From: Parolsenella sp958406235
Lineage (GTDB): Bacteria > Actinomycetota > Coriobacteriia > Coriobacteriales > Atopobiaceae
DNA length: 63,065 nt
NCBI RefSeq assembly: GCF_039062465.1
Contig: NZ_JBCLNF010000008.1
Coordinates: 1 to 63,065, forward strand
Reading direction: 5' to 3'
In this document: piece by piece, positions 32,547 through 42,739 of the stretch
How positions within the stretch are numbered: position 1 is the stretch's first letter
Layout: each line of letters begins with the position of its first letter
Notes under the pieces: generated by a model
Databases searched by the model: none
What the model was told of the DNA's origin: nothing
Seen by the model: only the letters and a program-made list of their open reading frames with translations
Made by a program: the position numbers and the translations under genes

Positions 32547-32613
32547 GAGACATGCGGAAATTCGAGTTATAGCGGCGATTGGGACCCCATAACTCGAAAA
32601 AACGCATGTCTCG
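32546..32613. repeat. Long imperfect palindrome with 25-nt arms
   Basis: The arms are 32546-32570 and 32589-32613, around an 18-nt loop. Pairing is 11 bp outer and 10 bp inner, split by a 4-nt mismatch block (GAAA opposite AAAA). The long arms and absent T-run make it unlike a plain terminator. Confidence 0.85.
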
Positions 32614-32748
32614 ACGCCGAGGTCAGTCCGCTGGTCGCCCGCAGGACGCCCGCCTCGGCGCCGGAGCAGCCTGCGCGATGCTCGTCGCCGGCCTTCCGCG
32701 CCGGCCCTGGGCTACAATCCTCCTGCACGCAACAACTTTGGAGGACCC

Positions 32749-33579
32749 ATGCCAAACGCCCGCGAGCTCAGGCTCGTTTCTTGGAACGTCAACGGCCTTC
32801 GCGCCGTCATGAAGAAGGACCCGAGTTTCACCCAGGTCGTCGAGGATACGGCGGCGGACGTCTTCGCCATCCAGGAGACGAAGCTACAGGCCGGCCAGAT
32901 CGAGCTCGACCTCCCCGGCTACCACCAGACCTGGAGCTACGCAGAGCGCAAGGGCTACTCCGGCACCGCGGTCTTCAGTCGAGAGGAGCCGCTCCAAGTC
33001 CTTCGCGCGGACGCCCTTCTCCCCATTGCGCACGAGGTCCTCTCCGCGAAAGACGAGGAGCTCGTCGCCGTCGCCGCGACCGAGGGCCGCGTCTGTGCGC
33101 TCGAGTTCCCGGAGTATTGGTTCGTGGACGTCTACACGCCCAACGCGCAGGGCGAGCTCGCGCGCATCGACACGCGCCTCGCGTGGGACACCGCCTATCG
33201 CGAGTTCCTCCGCCGCCTCGCCGCCGAGAAACCCGTGGTCACCTGTGGCGACTTCAACGTGGCGCACGAGGAGATCGACCTCAAGAATCCCGGCCCCAAC
33301 CGCGGCAACGCCGGCTTCTCGGACGAGGAGCGCGAGTCCTTCACGCGCCTGCTCGACGCCGGCTTCACCGACACCTTCCGCGCAAGATTCCCCGAGCTCA
33401 CCGGCGCGTATAGCTGGTGGAGCTACCGCTTCAACGCCCGCAAGAACAACGCGGGCTGGCGCATCGACTACTTCCTCGTGAGCGACGACGTGGCAGACCG
33501 CGTGACCGGCGCCTCGATCCTCTCCGAGGTCTACGGAAGCGACCACTGCCCCGTCGAGCTCACGATCGAGCTGGGGTAG
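32749..33579 (+). CDS. xth: Exodeoxyribonuclease III
   Basis: The 276-residue EEP-fold enzyme is an AP endonuclease and 3'-5' exonuclease of base-excision repair. Visible motifs are SWNVNGLRA, FAIQETKLQ (metal Glu), VDVYTPNAQGE, CGDFNVAHEEIDL, WWSYRFNARKNNAGWRIDYF and the terminal SDHCPV with the catalytic His. Length and order match the ExoA/Xth family. The ATG at 32749 follows GGAGGACCC. It stands alone, convergent with the PHP gene. Confidence 0.95.
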   Translation: MPNARELRLVSWNVNGLRAVMKKDPSFTQVVEDTAADVFAIQETKLQAGQIELDLPGYHQTWSYAERKGYSGTAVFSREEPLQVLRADALLPIAHEVLSAKDEELVAVAATEGRVCALEFPEYWFVDVYTPNAQGELARIDTRLAWDTAYREFLRRLAAEKPVVTCGDFNVAHEEIDLKNPGPNRGNAGFSDEERESFTRLLDAGFTDTFRARFPELTGAYSWWSYRFNARKNNAGWRIDYFLVSDDVADRVTGASILSEVYGSDHCPVELTIELG

Positions 33580-33599
33580 CGGCGCCTCCCAAATGAATA

Positions 33600-33672
33600 C
33601 CGGCGGGGACGCCGTACGCTGCGCTCGGGTGCCTTCGGAAAACCCTCGCTTCGCGTGCGGCGTCCCCGCCGG
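33600..33672. terminator. Large hairpin between xth and the PHP gene
   Basis: Arms 33600-33614 and 33658-33672 are perfectly complementary over 15 bp and enclose a 43-nt partly paired interior. It stands 20 nt past the xth stop and 64 nt past the stop of the convergent gene, so a bidirectional terminator is likely, although no long T-run follows. Confidence 0.6.
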
Positions 33673-33735
33673 CTGACGTTATATGCGACAAGCCGCCCCC
33701 GCCAACTCCGGCGGCGAGGGCTTCTATCGACCTCT

Positions 33736-34533
33736 CTACTCCCCCAGGCCCGCAGCGACCATCGCGGCGCTGAAGGTCTCGGCGTTGGTCGTGGCGATGA
33801 GCTCCTGCGGGAAGTGAATCTCATCGAGAACCTCGAGCGCCGGCTCGAACTTGCCGATGGAGCAGCAGATGTGGGCATCCGTGCTGACGGCGATCTTGCA
33901 GCCCAGCTCAGCGCAGGTCTCCGCAATCTTGCGGCAAGAGGTGGTCACGGCCTCGCGCTTGAACTCGAGGCTGTGGGCGTTGATCTCGATCAGCTTGCCC
34001 AGGCGCGCCGCCTCGGCGACAACCTCTCGCACGTCGAAGTCCACACCGGAGCGGCCGATGTGTCCGAGGATGAGGACCTTGGGGTCATGCAGGGCATTCA
34101 GGTACATCTGCGTACCCGCGACAGTTCCCGATTCACGCGTGAAGGAGCGGTCGTGAACGCTTGCGATCACGTAGTCGCAATCAGAGAAGACCCTCTCCTT
34201 GAGGGTCGTGACCTCGGCGAGGGGCGCGCCGTTGATCTCCATGTCAACCGGGATGTCATAGCCAAACAGGCGACCGTCGAGGTCGACGATGTCCGCCTCA
34301 CAGCCATGCATGAGGCGCACGCCCTCCCAGACCTTGGGCCACGCACCGAAGTTGAAGAAGAACTGGAAGTCGCGCATGCGCTGCTCGGGGAAGAGCATGC
34401 AGCTGAAGTGCTCCGTGTCTCCCAGTACCTCGACGCCCTGCTCGGCGGCGGCGAGGACGTTCTCGCGAATGGTCGAGTACGCGTGGCGGGAGAAGAGCGT
34501 GTGGGTGTGAACGTCGCAGCGGTTAGTGAGCAT
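33736..34533 (-). CDS. PHP-domain phosphoesterase (YcdX-like)
   Basis: The 265-residue protein is a PHP metal-dependent phosphatase: CDVHTHTLFSRHAYS (first His pair), GDTEHF, MHGCEADIVDLDG, VIASVHD, ILGHIGRSGVDFD and STDAHICCSIGKF are the metal-ligand motifs in family order, closest to YcdX-type phosphatases. The substrate is unknown. The ATG at 34533 follows AGGAAGG; an in-frame GTG two codons earlier is less likely. It begins 10 nt after the aminotransferase gene and shares its transcript. Confidence 0.88.
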   Translation of the reverse strand: MLTNRCDVHTHTLFSRHAYSTIRENVLAAAEQGVEVLGDTEHFSCMLFPEQRMRDFQFFFNFGAWPKVWEGVRLMHGCEADIVDLDGRLFGYDIPVDMEINGAPLAEVTTLKERVFSDCDYVIASVHDRSFTRESGTVAGTQMYLNALHDPKVLILGHIGRSGVDFDVREVVAEAARLGKLIEINAHSLEFKREAVTTSCRKIAETCAELGCKIAVSTDAHICCSIGKFEPALEVLDEIHFPQELIATTNAETFSAAMVAAGLGE

Positions 34534-34543
34534 GGGCACCTTC

Positions 34544-35740
34544 CTACTTGTACTCCGCCGCCAGCGCCTTCCAGGCGGGCAGCGAGTTGACGATCAGGTC
34601 GTGACTCACGCAATAGCTTACGCGAACCCAACCGGGGCAGCCGAAGGAATCGGACGGGACGGGCAGCAACTCGTGGGCCTTCGCACGCTCGAAGAACGCC
34701 CCGGCGTCGGGCTCGAGAGCCTTGACCCAGAGGTAGAAGGCACCGTCCGGCTCGACGTACTCGAAGCCGGCCGCGGCGAGGCCCTCCGTGAGGGCAGCGC
34801 GGTTCTCGGCATAGGCGGCGACGTCGCTCGGCTCGTCGACGCAATCAGTCACCACGCGCTGGAAGATGGCCGGCGCGCAGACGAAGCCCAGCGTGCGGCC
34901 CGCGCCGGCAATGGTGAGGACGAGGCGGTCGTGCTCGGGGTTGGTGGGCGGCACGAGCACCCAGCCGATGCGCTCGCCCGGCAGCGACAGGCTCTTGGAG
35001 TAGCTGTAGCAGACAATAGTGCGAGCGTAGATGGCCGGCACCCACGGCACCTCGACACCATAGGTGATCTCGCGATAGGGCTCGTCGGAGATGAGGTAGA
35101 TGGGGTGACCCAGCTCCTCGCCGCAAGCCTCGAGCACGTCGGCGAGCTTCTCGAGCGTCTCGCGCGTATAGACGGCACCGGTGGGGTTGTTGGGCGAGTC
35201 GATGATCACGGCGGCGGTGTGCTCGGTGATGGCGGCGGAGACGGCATCGGCGTCAACCTGGAAGGTCGCGGGATCCGCCATGACCTCGACGCAAGTGCAG
35301 CCGCAGGTCTCGATCCAGACGCGGTACTCCGGGAAGTACGGGGCGATGACGATGACCTCGTCGCCGGGGTTGGTCACGGAGTGCAGCGTTATGGAGAGGG
35401 ACGCGGCGGCACCGCAGGTGAGGTAGAGGTCGTCGGCCGCAGCGACGGGCGCGTCGCCCATCTCAGCGGAGAAGCGACGGGTGAGGGAGGCAGCGACGGC
35501 CTCGCGGCAGGCGGGCAGGCCGTTTGCCGGCGTGTAGCCGTGGACCTGAACGGGCGGGAGCTCCGTGGAGCGCTTGAGCGACTCAGCGACGGCGGCGGGA
35601 GCGGGCACGCTCGGGTTGCCCAGGCTGAAGTCGAAGACGTTCTCGACGCCAATCTCGGCCTTGCGCACGGCGGCATAGGCCGCAATGTCTCGGATTGAGC
35701 TCTTGGACGCCCCATAGCCGTACATCGTCTCGTTGATCAT
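34544..35740 (-). CDS. PLP-dependent class I/II aminotransferase
   Basis: The 398-residue fold-type I aminotransferase has GYTPANGLPACREAVA, the SPNNPTGAVY cofactor segment, ISDEPYREITYG, the Schiff-base lysine in YSYSKSLSLPGERIGW, and the C-terminal arginine in WVRVSYC. This is the AspC/ArAT subgroup 1-gamma type, and the exact amino donor is not clear. GAGGGGG precedes the ATG at 35740. It lies upstream of the PHP gene; their pairing does not point to a known pathway. Confidence 0.9.
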   Translation of the reverse strand: MINETMYGYGASKSSIRDIAAYAAVRKAEIGVENVFDFSLGNPSVPAPAAVAESLKRSTELPPVQVHGYTPANGLPACREAVAASLTRRFSAEMGDAPVAAADDLYLTCGAAASLSITLHSVTNPGDEVIVIAPYFPEYRVWIETCGCTCVEVMADPATFQVDADAVSAAITEHTAAVIIDSPNNPTGAVYTRETLEKLADVLEACGEELGHPIYLISDEPYREITYGVEVPWVPAIYARTIVCYSYSKSLSLPGERIGWVLVPPTNPEHDRLVLTIAGAGRTLGFVCAPAIFQRVVTDCVDEPSDVAAYAENRAALTEGLAAAGFEYVEPDGAFYLWVKALEPDAGAFFERAKAHELLPVPSDSFGCPGWVRVSYCVSHDLIVNSLPAWKALAAEYK

Positions 35741-36052
35741 ATCGTCCCCCTCGATCGCGATTGGCTTGTCGTGTCAGCGTGGGCCGGGTAGCAGCGCGCT
35801 ATGTCGCATTCTATCCCTCCGATGGCAGCGCTGGGTTACAGCAGCGCTACATATGACGGCGACGAGCGAACACGGGCCGCCGCGGGGACGGCGCGGAGAG
35901 GTGCCCGGCCCAGCGCCGAGGGCAAACCGCCGCGCAAGAGGGCCGCCGCGGAGCCACCGCACAAATCGGCCGGCACGCAAGAGAGCCGGCGCGCAAAAAG
36001 GGGCGGCACGCAATCCGAACTGCGCGCCACCCCTCGGACGGATCTTGTTTGC
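35741..36052. other. Intergenic region between aminotransferase and ftsH
   Basis: This 312-nt gap holds the ftsH terminator (35995-36032) and the upstream region of the aminotransferase on the same strand. The interior, 35870-35990, is GC-rich with short repeated GCCG/CGGC blocks. No gene is seen. Confidence 0.5.
35995..36032 (-). terminator. Rho-independent terminator of ftsH
   Basis: Arms 36001-36012 and 36021-36032 pair over 12 positions (two G-T wobbles) around an 8-nt loop, and run into TTTTT on the minus strand. It lies 20 nt past the ftsH stop. Confidence 0.85.
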
Positions 36053-38158
<2,106 letters not shown>

Positions 38159-38159
38159 G

Positions 38160-38711
38160 CTACTTACCGTAAACCTCCGGCTTGAGGACTCCGATGTAGG
38201 GCAGGTTACGGTAGCGCTCGGCGAAGTCGAGGCCATAGCCCACGATGAAGGAGTCAGGCACGTGCGCGCCCACGTAGCGCGGCTTGACGGCGGCGGTCTG
38301 ACCCTCGACGTCCTTCACGAGGAAGGCCGCAATCTCGAGGGAGGCGGGCTTGCGCGAGCGCAGGTTCTTCATGAGGTAGGACAGCGTGAGGCCAGAATCG
38401 AGGATGTCCTCGATGATGAGGACGTCGCGGCCCTCGATCTTGGTGTCGAGATCCTTCACGATACGGACGACGCCCGAGCTCTTGGCGCCATCGCCGTAGC
38501 TCGAGACGGCCATGAAGTCGATGCCGAGCTCGCAGTCGATCGCACGCATGACGTCGCCCATAAAGACGACGGCGCCGCGAAGCACGGCGATGAGCAGCGG
38601 GTTCTTGCCTGCGTAGTCACGCGTGATCTCCGCGCCCATGCGGGTGACGATATCCTTGATGTCCTGCTCGGAGAGCACGACGCTCTCGACGTCTGGATGG
38701 ATTTGCTCCAT
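38160..38711 (-). CDS. hpt: Hypoxanthine phosphoribosyltransferase
   Basis: The 183-residue purine-salvage enzyme converts hypoxanthine or guanine plus PRPP to nucleotides. It has LIAVLRGAVVFMGDVMRAI and the PRPP loop VLIIEDILDSGLTL, then the aromatic FIVGYGLDFAERYRNLPYIG segment. The start at 38711 follows GAGAGGAG; an in-frame ATG 14 codons earlier gives an unlikely basic extension. Two REP-like palindromes lie in the gap to tilS. Confidence 0.95.
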   Translation of the reverse strand: MEQIHPDVESVVLSEQDIKDIVTRMGAEITRDYAGKNPLLIAVLRGAVVFMGDVMRAIDCELGIDFMAVSSYGDGAKSSGVVRIVKDLDTKIEGRDVLIIEDILDSGLTLSYLMKNLRSRKPASLEIAAFLVKDVEGQTAAVKPRYVGAHVPDSFIVGYGLDFAERYRNLPYIGVLKPEVYGK

Positions 38712-38855
38712 GGGAGCGCTCCTCTCTGAGGCCGGTCGCCTCATTTGCCCCACGGCGCCGCTTGCCGGCGCTCACGGTGGGAACTGCCATTCTACCAGCC
38801 CCGTCTGACAATAAACGGGACGGCACGGGAAACGATGCGCAGGCGGTCGCCATCA

Positions 38856-38884
38856 GTTGACAAAGGGACAGTCCCTTTGTCAAC
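38856..38884. repeat. REP-like palindrome 1
   Basis: A 14-bp perfect inverted repeat (38856-38869 and 38871-38884) around a single central A. Its core is AAAGGGAC-A-GTCCCTTT. Confidence 0.9.
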
Positions 38885-38895
38885 CCCGCCGCAGT

Positions 38896-38928
38896 CACCA
38901 GAAAAAGGGACTGTCCCTTTTTCTGGTG
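38896..38928. repeat. REP-like palindrome 2
   Basis: A 16-bp perfect inverted repeat (38896-38911 and 38913-38928) around a single central T. It shares the core AAAGGGAC-N-GTCCCTTT with palindrome 1, 11 nt away, but has different outer arms. Confidence 0.9.
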
Positions 38929-38944
38929 GCCAGTGCGAGCTGCC

Positions 38945-40507
38945 TCACTGGCGCGTGGGGACGAGGCGGAGCTCGAGGAGGACGCGGGAGGCGTCGGTCA
39001 CGCGGGCACGCTCGTCGGCGCGGAGGGGTGCCACCCAGAGGATCCGCCCGCCATCACCGGCGCGCACGACGGGCACGCCAGCACGCTCCGCCGCGGGGAC
39101 CTTCGCGTCGATCAGCAGGTCGGAGAGCTTCTTCGACTGACCGTGCATCCCCAGTGGGCAAAGTACCTCGCCCACCTCCGGCGAGGAGACCCAGAGGCTG
39201 CCGCCGAGGGGGCCAAGCCCGCATGCCTCCGCGTCGAGCAGCACGGACGCGCCCTCCCACTCGCGGGCGTGAGCACGGGCGAGCGCTACCGGGTCACTCC
39301 CCGGGGCGACCTCGCGCAGACGCGCCGTCAGCGTGCCGCCAGCAAGCAGAAGCGCACCCTCGGGCCCGGGAGCCGCGAGCACGCTCGAAGCGCCCGCCAT
39401 CCCTTCGAGCGCGGGAACCTCGATCCAGCCCGAGGTGGCGACACTGGCCTGCGCCACGCGGGCGCGCACGAAGAGCATCCCGTACGAGACGCGCGCGTCG
39501 ACGCCGCCCGGCAACGTGGCAGAGCCCTCGCCCGCCGCCACGAGCTCGAGCACGCGAGTGACGTGACGCGAATCGAGGCGGCAACCCGGGCACGCCGCGA
39601 GCACTGCCATGCGCACGACGCGGCGCGCGATGGCGACGTCCGCCGCGGCGAGGCGGGCGCCGTCGAGCACGACGAGCCCCTCCTCCTGCCTGCGCTCGAG
39701 GGCGCGGAACGCGCGCGAGGCGACCTGCGTGAGGTAGGAGTCCTCGTCCGAGAGGATCTCGCAGGTGGCAGCCATGCTCTCGAAGAGGCGCGGGTTGCGT
39801 TCGAGCGCCCGCGGCACGACCTCGTGGCGCACGAAGGACCGCAGGTAACGGGTGTCGGCGTTCGTCGCGTCCTCGCGCCAAGCGATGCCGCGCATGCGGA
39901 GGAGACGGCAGAGCTCCTCGTGCGTGCGGTCGAGCAGCGGGCGCACGATGCGGTTGCGCCGGCGCGGGATGGACGAGAGCCCCTGCGTACCGGAGCCCTT
40001 GATGGCATGCATGAAGAAGGTCTCCGCACGGTCATTGGCAGTGTGGGCCGTGAGGATGCGCGCGACGGAGCGGGGCAGGCCCGCCTCCTCGCACAGGCGA
40101 TTCGCCAGGCGCGTCGCCGCGGCATAGCGTACCTCTCGCGCGACGTTCTCGACGTTGGTGTCGCCGGTGGCAGGATCCGCCGCGAGCGCCGCGACGTCTA
40201 CCCGCACGACCTCGACGGGAACGCCGAGGCTGGCGCAGAGCTCGCGCACGAAAGCCTCGTCGCCATCCGCTGCGTCACCCCTGAGCTGGTGGTTCACGTG
40301 GAGCACATGGAGGCGCTCGCGGGCGATGCGCGCGAGGCCACGGCCGTCATCGATGTCGAGCTCGTCCGTCGCGGCGAGCAGAAGGAGGGCCGTGGAGTCC
40401 GCGCCACCAGAGACCATGAGGACGACGGGGCCCGCCGCCTCGGCATCTGCGCGGCCGGCGCGCACGGGCGACGTCGCCGCCGCGTATCTCCTGCTCACAC
40501 TTGTCAT
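38945..40507 (-). CDS. tilS: tRNA(Ile)-lysidine synthetase
   Basis: TilS converts C34 of the CAU anticodon of tRNA-Ile2 to lysidine, so the tRNA reads AUA. The 520-residue protein has the PP-loop SGGADS at 33-38, HVNHQLRGDAADGDEAFV, and TAHTANDRAETFFMHAIKGSGTQGL, typical of the family. The long C-terminal part (substrate-binding domain) ends RLVPTRQ. The ATG at 40507 behind GGGGAG is chosen; the frame stays open 64 codons upstream, but that segment is Arg/Ala-rich repeat translation. Confidence 0.93.
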   Translation of the reverse strand: MTSVSRRYAAATSPVRAGRADAEAAGPVVLMVSGGADSTALLLLAATDELDIDDGRGLARIARERLHVLHVNHQLRGDAADGDEAFVRELCASLGVPVEVVRVDVAALAADPATGDTNVENVAREVRYAAATRLANRLCEEAGLPRSVARILTAHTANDRAETFFMHAIKGSGTQGLSSIPRRRNRIVRPLLDRTHEELCRLLRMRGIAWREDATNADTRYLRSFVRHEVVPRALERNPRLFESMAATCEILSDEDSYLTQVASRAFRALERRQEEGLVVLDGARLAAADVAIARRVVRMAVLAACPGCRLDSRHVTRVLELVAAGEGSATLPGGVDARVSYGMLFVRARVAQASVATSGWIEVPALEGMAGASSVLAAPGPEGALLLAGGTLTARLREVAPGSDPVALARAHAREWEGASVLLDAEACGLGPLGGSLWVSSPEVGEVLCPLGMHGQSKKLSDLLIDAKVPAAERAGVPVVRAGDGGRILWVAPLRADERARVTDASRVLLELRLVPTRQ

Positions 40508-40541
40508 GACACTCCCCTCGTGCGCTTTGGCCGACGACCCG

Positions 40542-40643
40542 GGCAGCCGGCGCTGCGCGCTCGACGCGCTCGCTCGACGCCCGTGCCCGCTCGGCAGCCG
40601 GCGCCGCGCGCTCGACGCGCCCGCTCGATGCCCGCCCGCGCCC
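40542..40643 (+). repeat. 51-nt GC-rich tandem repeat, two copies
   Basis: Copies begin at 40542 and 40593 (GGCAGCCGGCGC...) and differ at several positions. The array lies in the 259-nt gap between the divergent tilS and MBL genes. A further shorter repeat follows to about 40680. Confidence 0.7.
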
Positions 40644-40766
40644 GTCGCCGCACGCTCGGCACACGCCCGCGCCCGTCGCCGCGCATTAACGTCAGCCATC
40701 GCGCGTATCCTATACGGGTCAAGTTTACGTCGAGAGGAACCCTCACATGCAAGACGGAGCGCGCCG

Positions 40767-41585
40767 ATGATGCCGCAGATGCACCTTCACGTTCTAGCCA
40801 GCGGCTCGAAGGGCAATGCGTCTGTGGTGGAGGGCCCGGCAGGTTCCGTCCTCATCGACGACGGCCTCTCGCGCAGGGAGCTCCTCCGCCGCGCGGACGA
40901 GCTGGGCGTCGACATGAATCGCATCTGCTGCGTCGTCGTCACGCACGAGCACGCGGATCACGTGAGCGGCCTTAGCGTCTTCTGCAACAAGTACGAGGGC
41001 CGCCTCGTCGCCACGGCCGGCACCGCAAGCGGGCGCAAGTACCTCGCGCAGCTGCCGTTCGAGCTCGTGGGGGACGCAGACGAGTTCGAGGCGGGCGGCA
41101 TGCGCGTGCGCACCTTCCCCACCTCGCATGACGTGGCGGACCCGTTCGGCCTTCGCTTCGACTGCGGCGCGGGCGAGGACGCGGATTCCCTCGGCTTCTG
41201 CACGGACACCGGCATGCTGGGAGATCGCGCGCTCGAGCTGCTCTCCGGCGTGCGAGTTCTTGCGCTCGAGAGCAACCATGACGCGCGCATGCTCGCAACC
41301 GGCCCCTACCCGGGCTTTCTCAAGCAGCGCGTCGCGGGAGACCACGGCCACCTCTCGAACGACCAGGCCGCGGCGGCGCTGCGCGAGCTCGTCGGGCCGG
41401 ACACGGAGACCGTCGTTGCCATGCATCTCTCGGAGGAGAACAACCGCCCGAGCGTCGCCGTCCGCACGCTTGCTGCCGCCGTTGGCGCGAAGGCCGCGAA
41501 CTCTACCTTCACGGAAGCCCGCACGGCGGACGGCCGCCTCACCATCTGCGCCGCAGCGCAAGCGCGCCCGATGTCGGTGTGGTAG
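40767..41585 (+). CDS. MBL-fold metal-dependent hydrolase (YycJ/WalJ-like)
   Basis: The 272-residue metallo-beta-lactamase-fold protein opens with HLHVLASGSKGNASVVEG, the family-typical start of YycJ/WalJ proteins. It carries the metal motif THEHADHVSGL (HxHxDH) and later SHDVADP, ESNHD and GDHGHLSNDQAA. WalJ-type enzymes are 5'-exonucleases or phosphodiesterases linked to cell-wall homeostasis in Firmicutes; that role here is inference. The start at 40767 has GGAG 7 nt upstream. Confidence 0.9.
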   Translation: MMPQMHLHVLASGSKGNASVVEGPAGSVLIDDGLSRRELLRRADELGVDMNRICCVVVTHEHADHVSGLSVFCNKYEGRLVATAGTASGRKYLAQLPFELVGDADEFEAGGMRVRTFPTSHDVADPFGLRFDCGAGEDADSLGFCTDTGMLGDRALELLSGVRVLALESNHDARMLATGPYPGFLKQRVAGDHGHLSNDQAAAALRELVGPDTETVVAMHLSEENNRPSVAVRTLAAAVGAKAANSTFTEARTADGRLTICAAAQARPMSVW

Positions 41586-41628
41586 CGGGGACGAGCGCGC
41601 CGGGGGGCGTCTACGCCGCCAAGCGCTA

Positions 41629-41706
41629 ATTCGCTTCCCTTACGCCCTCGCTAACGGAAGTGAAATGCGATTCGCTTCCGTTAGCAGCTCCTGAATGGAA
41701 GCGAAT
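41629..41706. repeat. Nested palindrome between MBL hydrolase and rmlB
   Basis: Two inverted repeats are nested: outer arms 41629-41638 and 41697-41706 (10 bp), inner arms 41650-41660 and 41675-41685 (11 bp). It can form a large cruciform. It stands 44 nt past one stop codon and 13 nt from the other in a convergent gap, so termination is one possible role. Confidence 0.85.
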
Positions 41707-41718
41707 CGGCACCAGCCC

Positions 41719-42738
41719 CTACTGCCCCCGTTTCGCATACCTGGCCTCGGTGGCCGCCTTCGCGGGACGCCACCAGGCCTCGTTGGCCACGTACCAAGCG
41801 ATCGTCTGGCGCAGGCCCTCGGCGAAGTCCGTGTGCCTGGGCTCCCAGCCGAGCTCGCGCCGCAGCTTGGTCGAGTCGATGGCGTAGCGGTGGTCGTGAC
41901 CGGGGCGGTCGCGCACCCAGTCGAAGTCGTCCGGGTCCTTGCCCATGGCCTCGAGGATCATGCGCAGGACCGTGATGTTGTTCTGCTCGGCGCCCGCGCC
42001 GATGAGGTAGGTCTCCCCCACGCGGCCCTTCGTGAGGATGTCCCACACGGCGGAGGAGTGGTCCTCGGTGTGGATCCAGTCGCGAACGTTCTCGCCCCCG
42101 CCGTAGAGCTTCGGGCGCTCGCCGTCGATGACGTTGGTGATCTGGCGGGGGATGAACTTCTCCACGTGCTGGTAGGGGCCGTAGTTGTTCGAGCAGTTGG
42201 AGATGGTCGTGCGCAGGCCGTAGGTGCGGGTCCAGGCTCGGACGAGCATGTCGGAGCTCGCCTTGGTGGAGGAGTACGGGCTGCTCGGGTGGTACGGGGT
42301 CTCCTCGGTGAAGCGCGCCGGGTCGTCGAGCGCGAGGTCGCCGTAGACCTCGTCGGTGCTCACGTGGTGGTAGCGGACGCCGTACCTCCTCACGGCCTCC
42401 AGCAGGCGGAAGGTGCCCTCGACGTTGGTGCGCAGGAACGGCTCCGGGTCCGCGATGGAGTTGTCGTTGTGGGACTCCGCCGCGTAGTGGACGATGGCGT
42501 CGTGCCCGGGCACGAGCTCGTCGAGCAGGGCCGCGTCGCAGATGTCGCCCACGACGAGCTCGACGCGGTCGGCCGGCAGTCCCGCGATGTTCTCGGGGTT
42601 GCCCGCGTAGGTGAGCTTGTCGAGCACGGTCACGTGCACGTCCGGGTGGTTGTTCACCACGTAGTGCACGAAGTTGCTGCCGATGAAGCCGCAGCCGCCC
42701 GTGACGATGATGTTGTGGGGCTCGAAGGTCTCTGCCAC
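41719..42738 (-). CDS. rmlB: dTDP-glucose 4,6-dehydratase
   Basis: The 339-residue SDR-family enzyme turns dTDP-glucose into the 4-keto-6-deoxy intermediate of dTDP-rhamnose and other deoxy-sugars. It has the NAD site VTGGCGFIGSNFV, STDEVYG, and the catalytic YSSTK. Start: GTG 42738, one nucleotide after the stop codon of the SLH gene; the reading frame continues upstream but is not RmlB-like. rmlA, rmlC and rmlD are absent from the window, so this gene may be a local copy serving the surface island. It is the first gene at the edge of the island. Confidence 0.93.
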   Translation of the reverse strand: MAETFEPHNIIVTGGCGFIGSNFVHYVVNNHPDVHVTVLDKLTYAGNPENIAGLPADRVELVVGDICDAALLDELVPGHDAIVHYAAESHNDNSIADPEPFLRTNVEGTFRLLEAVRRYGVRYHHVSTDEVYGDLALDDPARFTEETPYHPSSPYSSTKASSDMLVRAWTRTYGLRTTISNCSNNYGPYQHVEKFIPRQITNVIDGERPKLYGGGENVRDWIHTEDHSSAVWDILTKGRVGETYLIGAGAEQNNITVLRMILEAMGKDPDDFDWVRDRPGHDHRYAIDSTKLRRELGWEPRHTDFAEGLRQTIAWYVANEAWWRPAKAATEARYAKRGQ

Positions 42739-42739
42739 C

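Larger units (their letters stand above)
32431..32748. other. Intergenic region with tandem repeat and large inverted repeat
   Basis: This 318-nt gap between the patatin and xth genes holds a 15-nt tandem repeat and a 25-nt-arm palindrome, listed separately. The last section, 32700-32748, should contain the xth promoter and its GGAGG site. No gene is seen. Confidence 0.6.
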
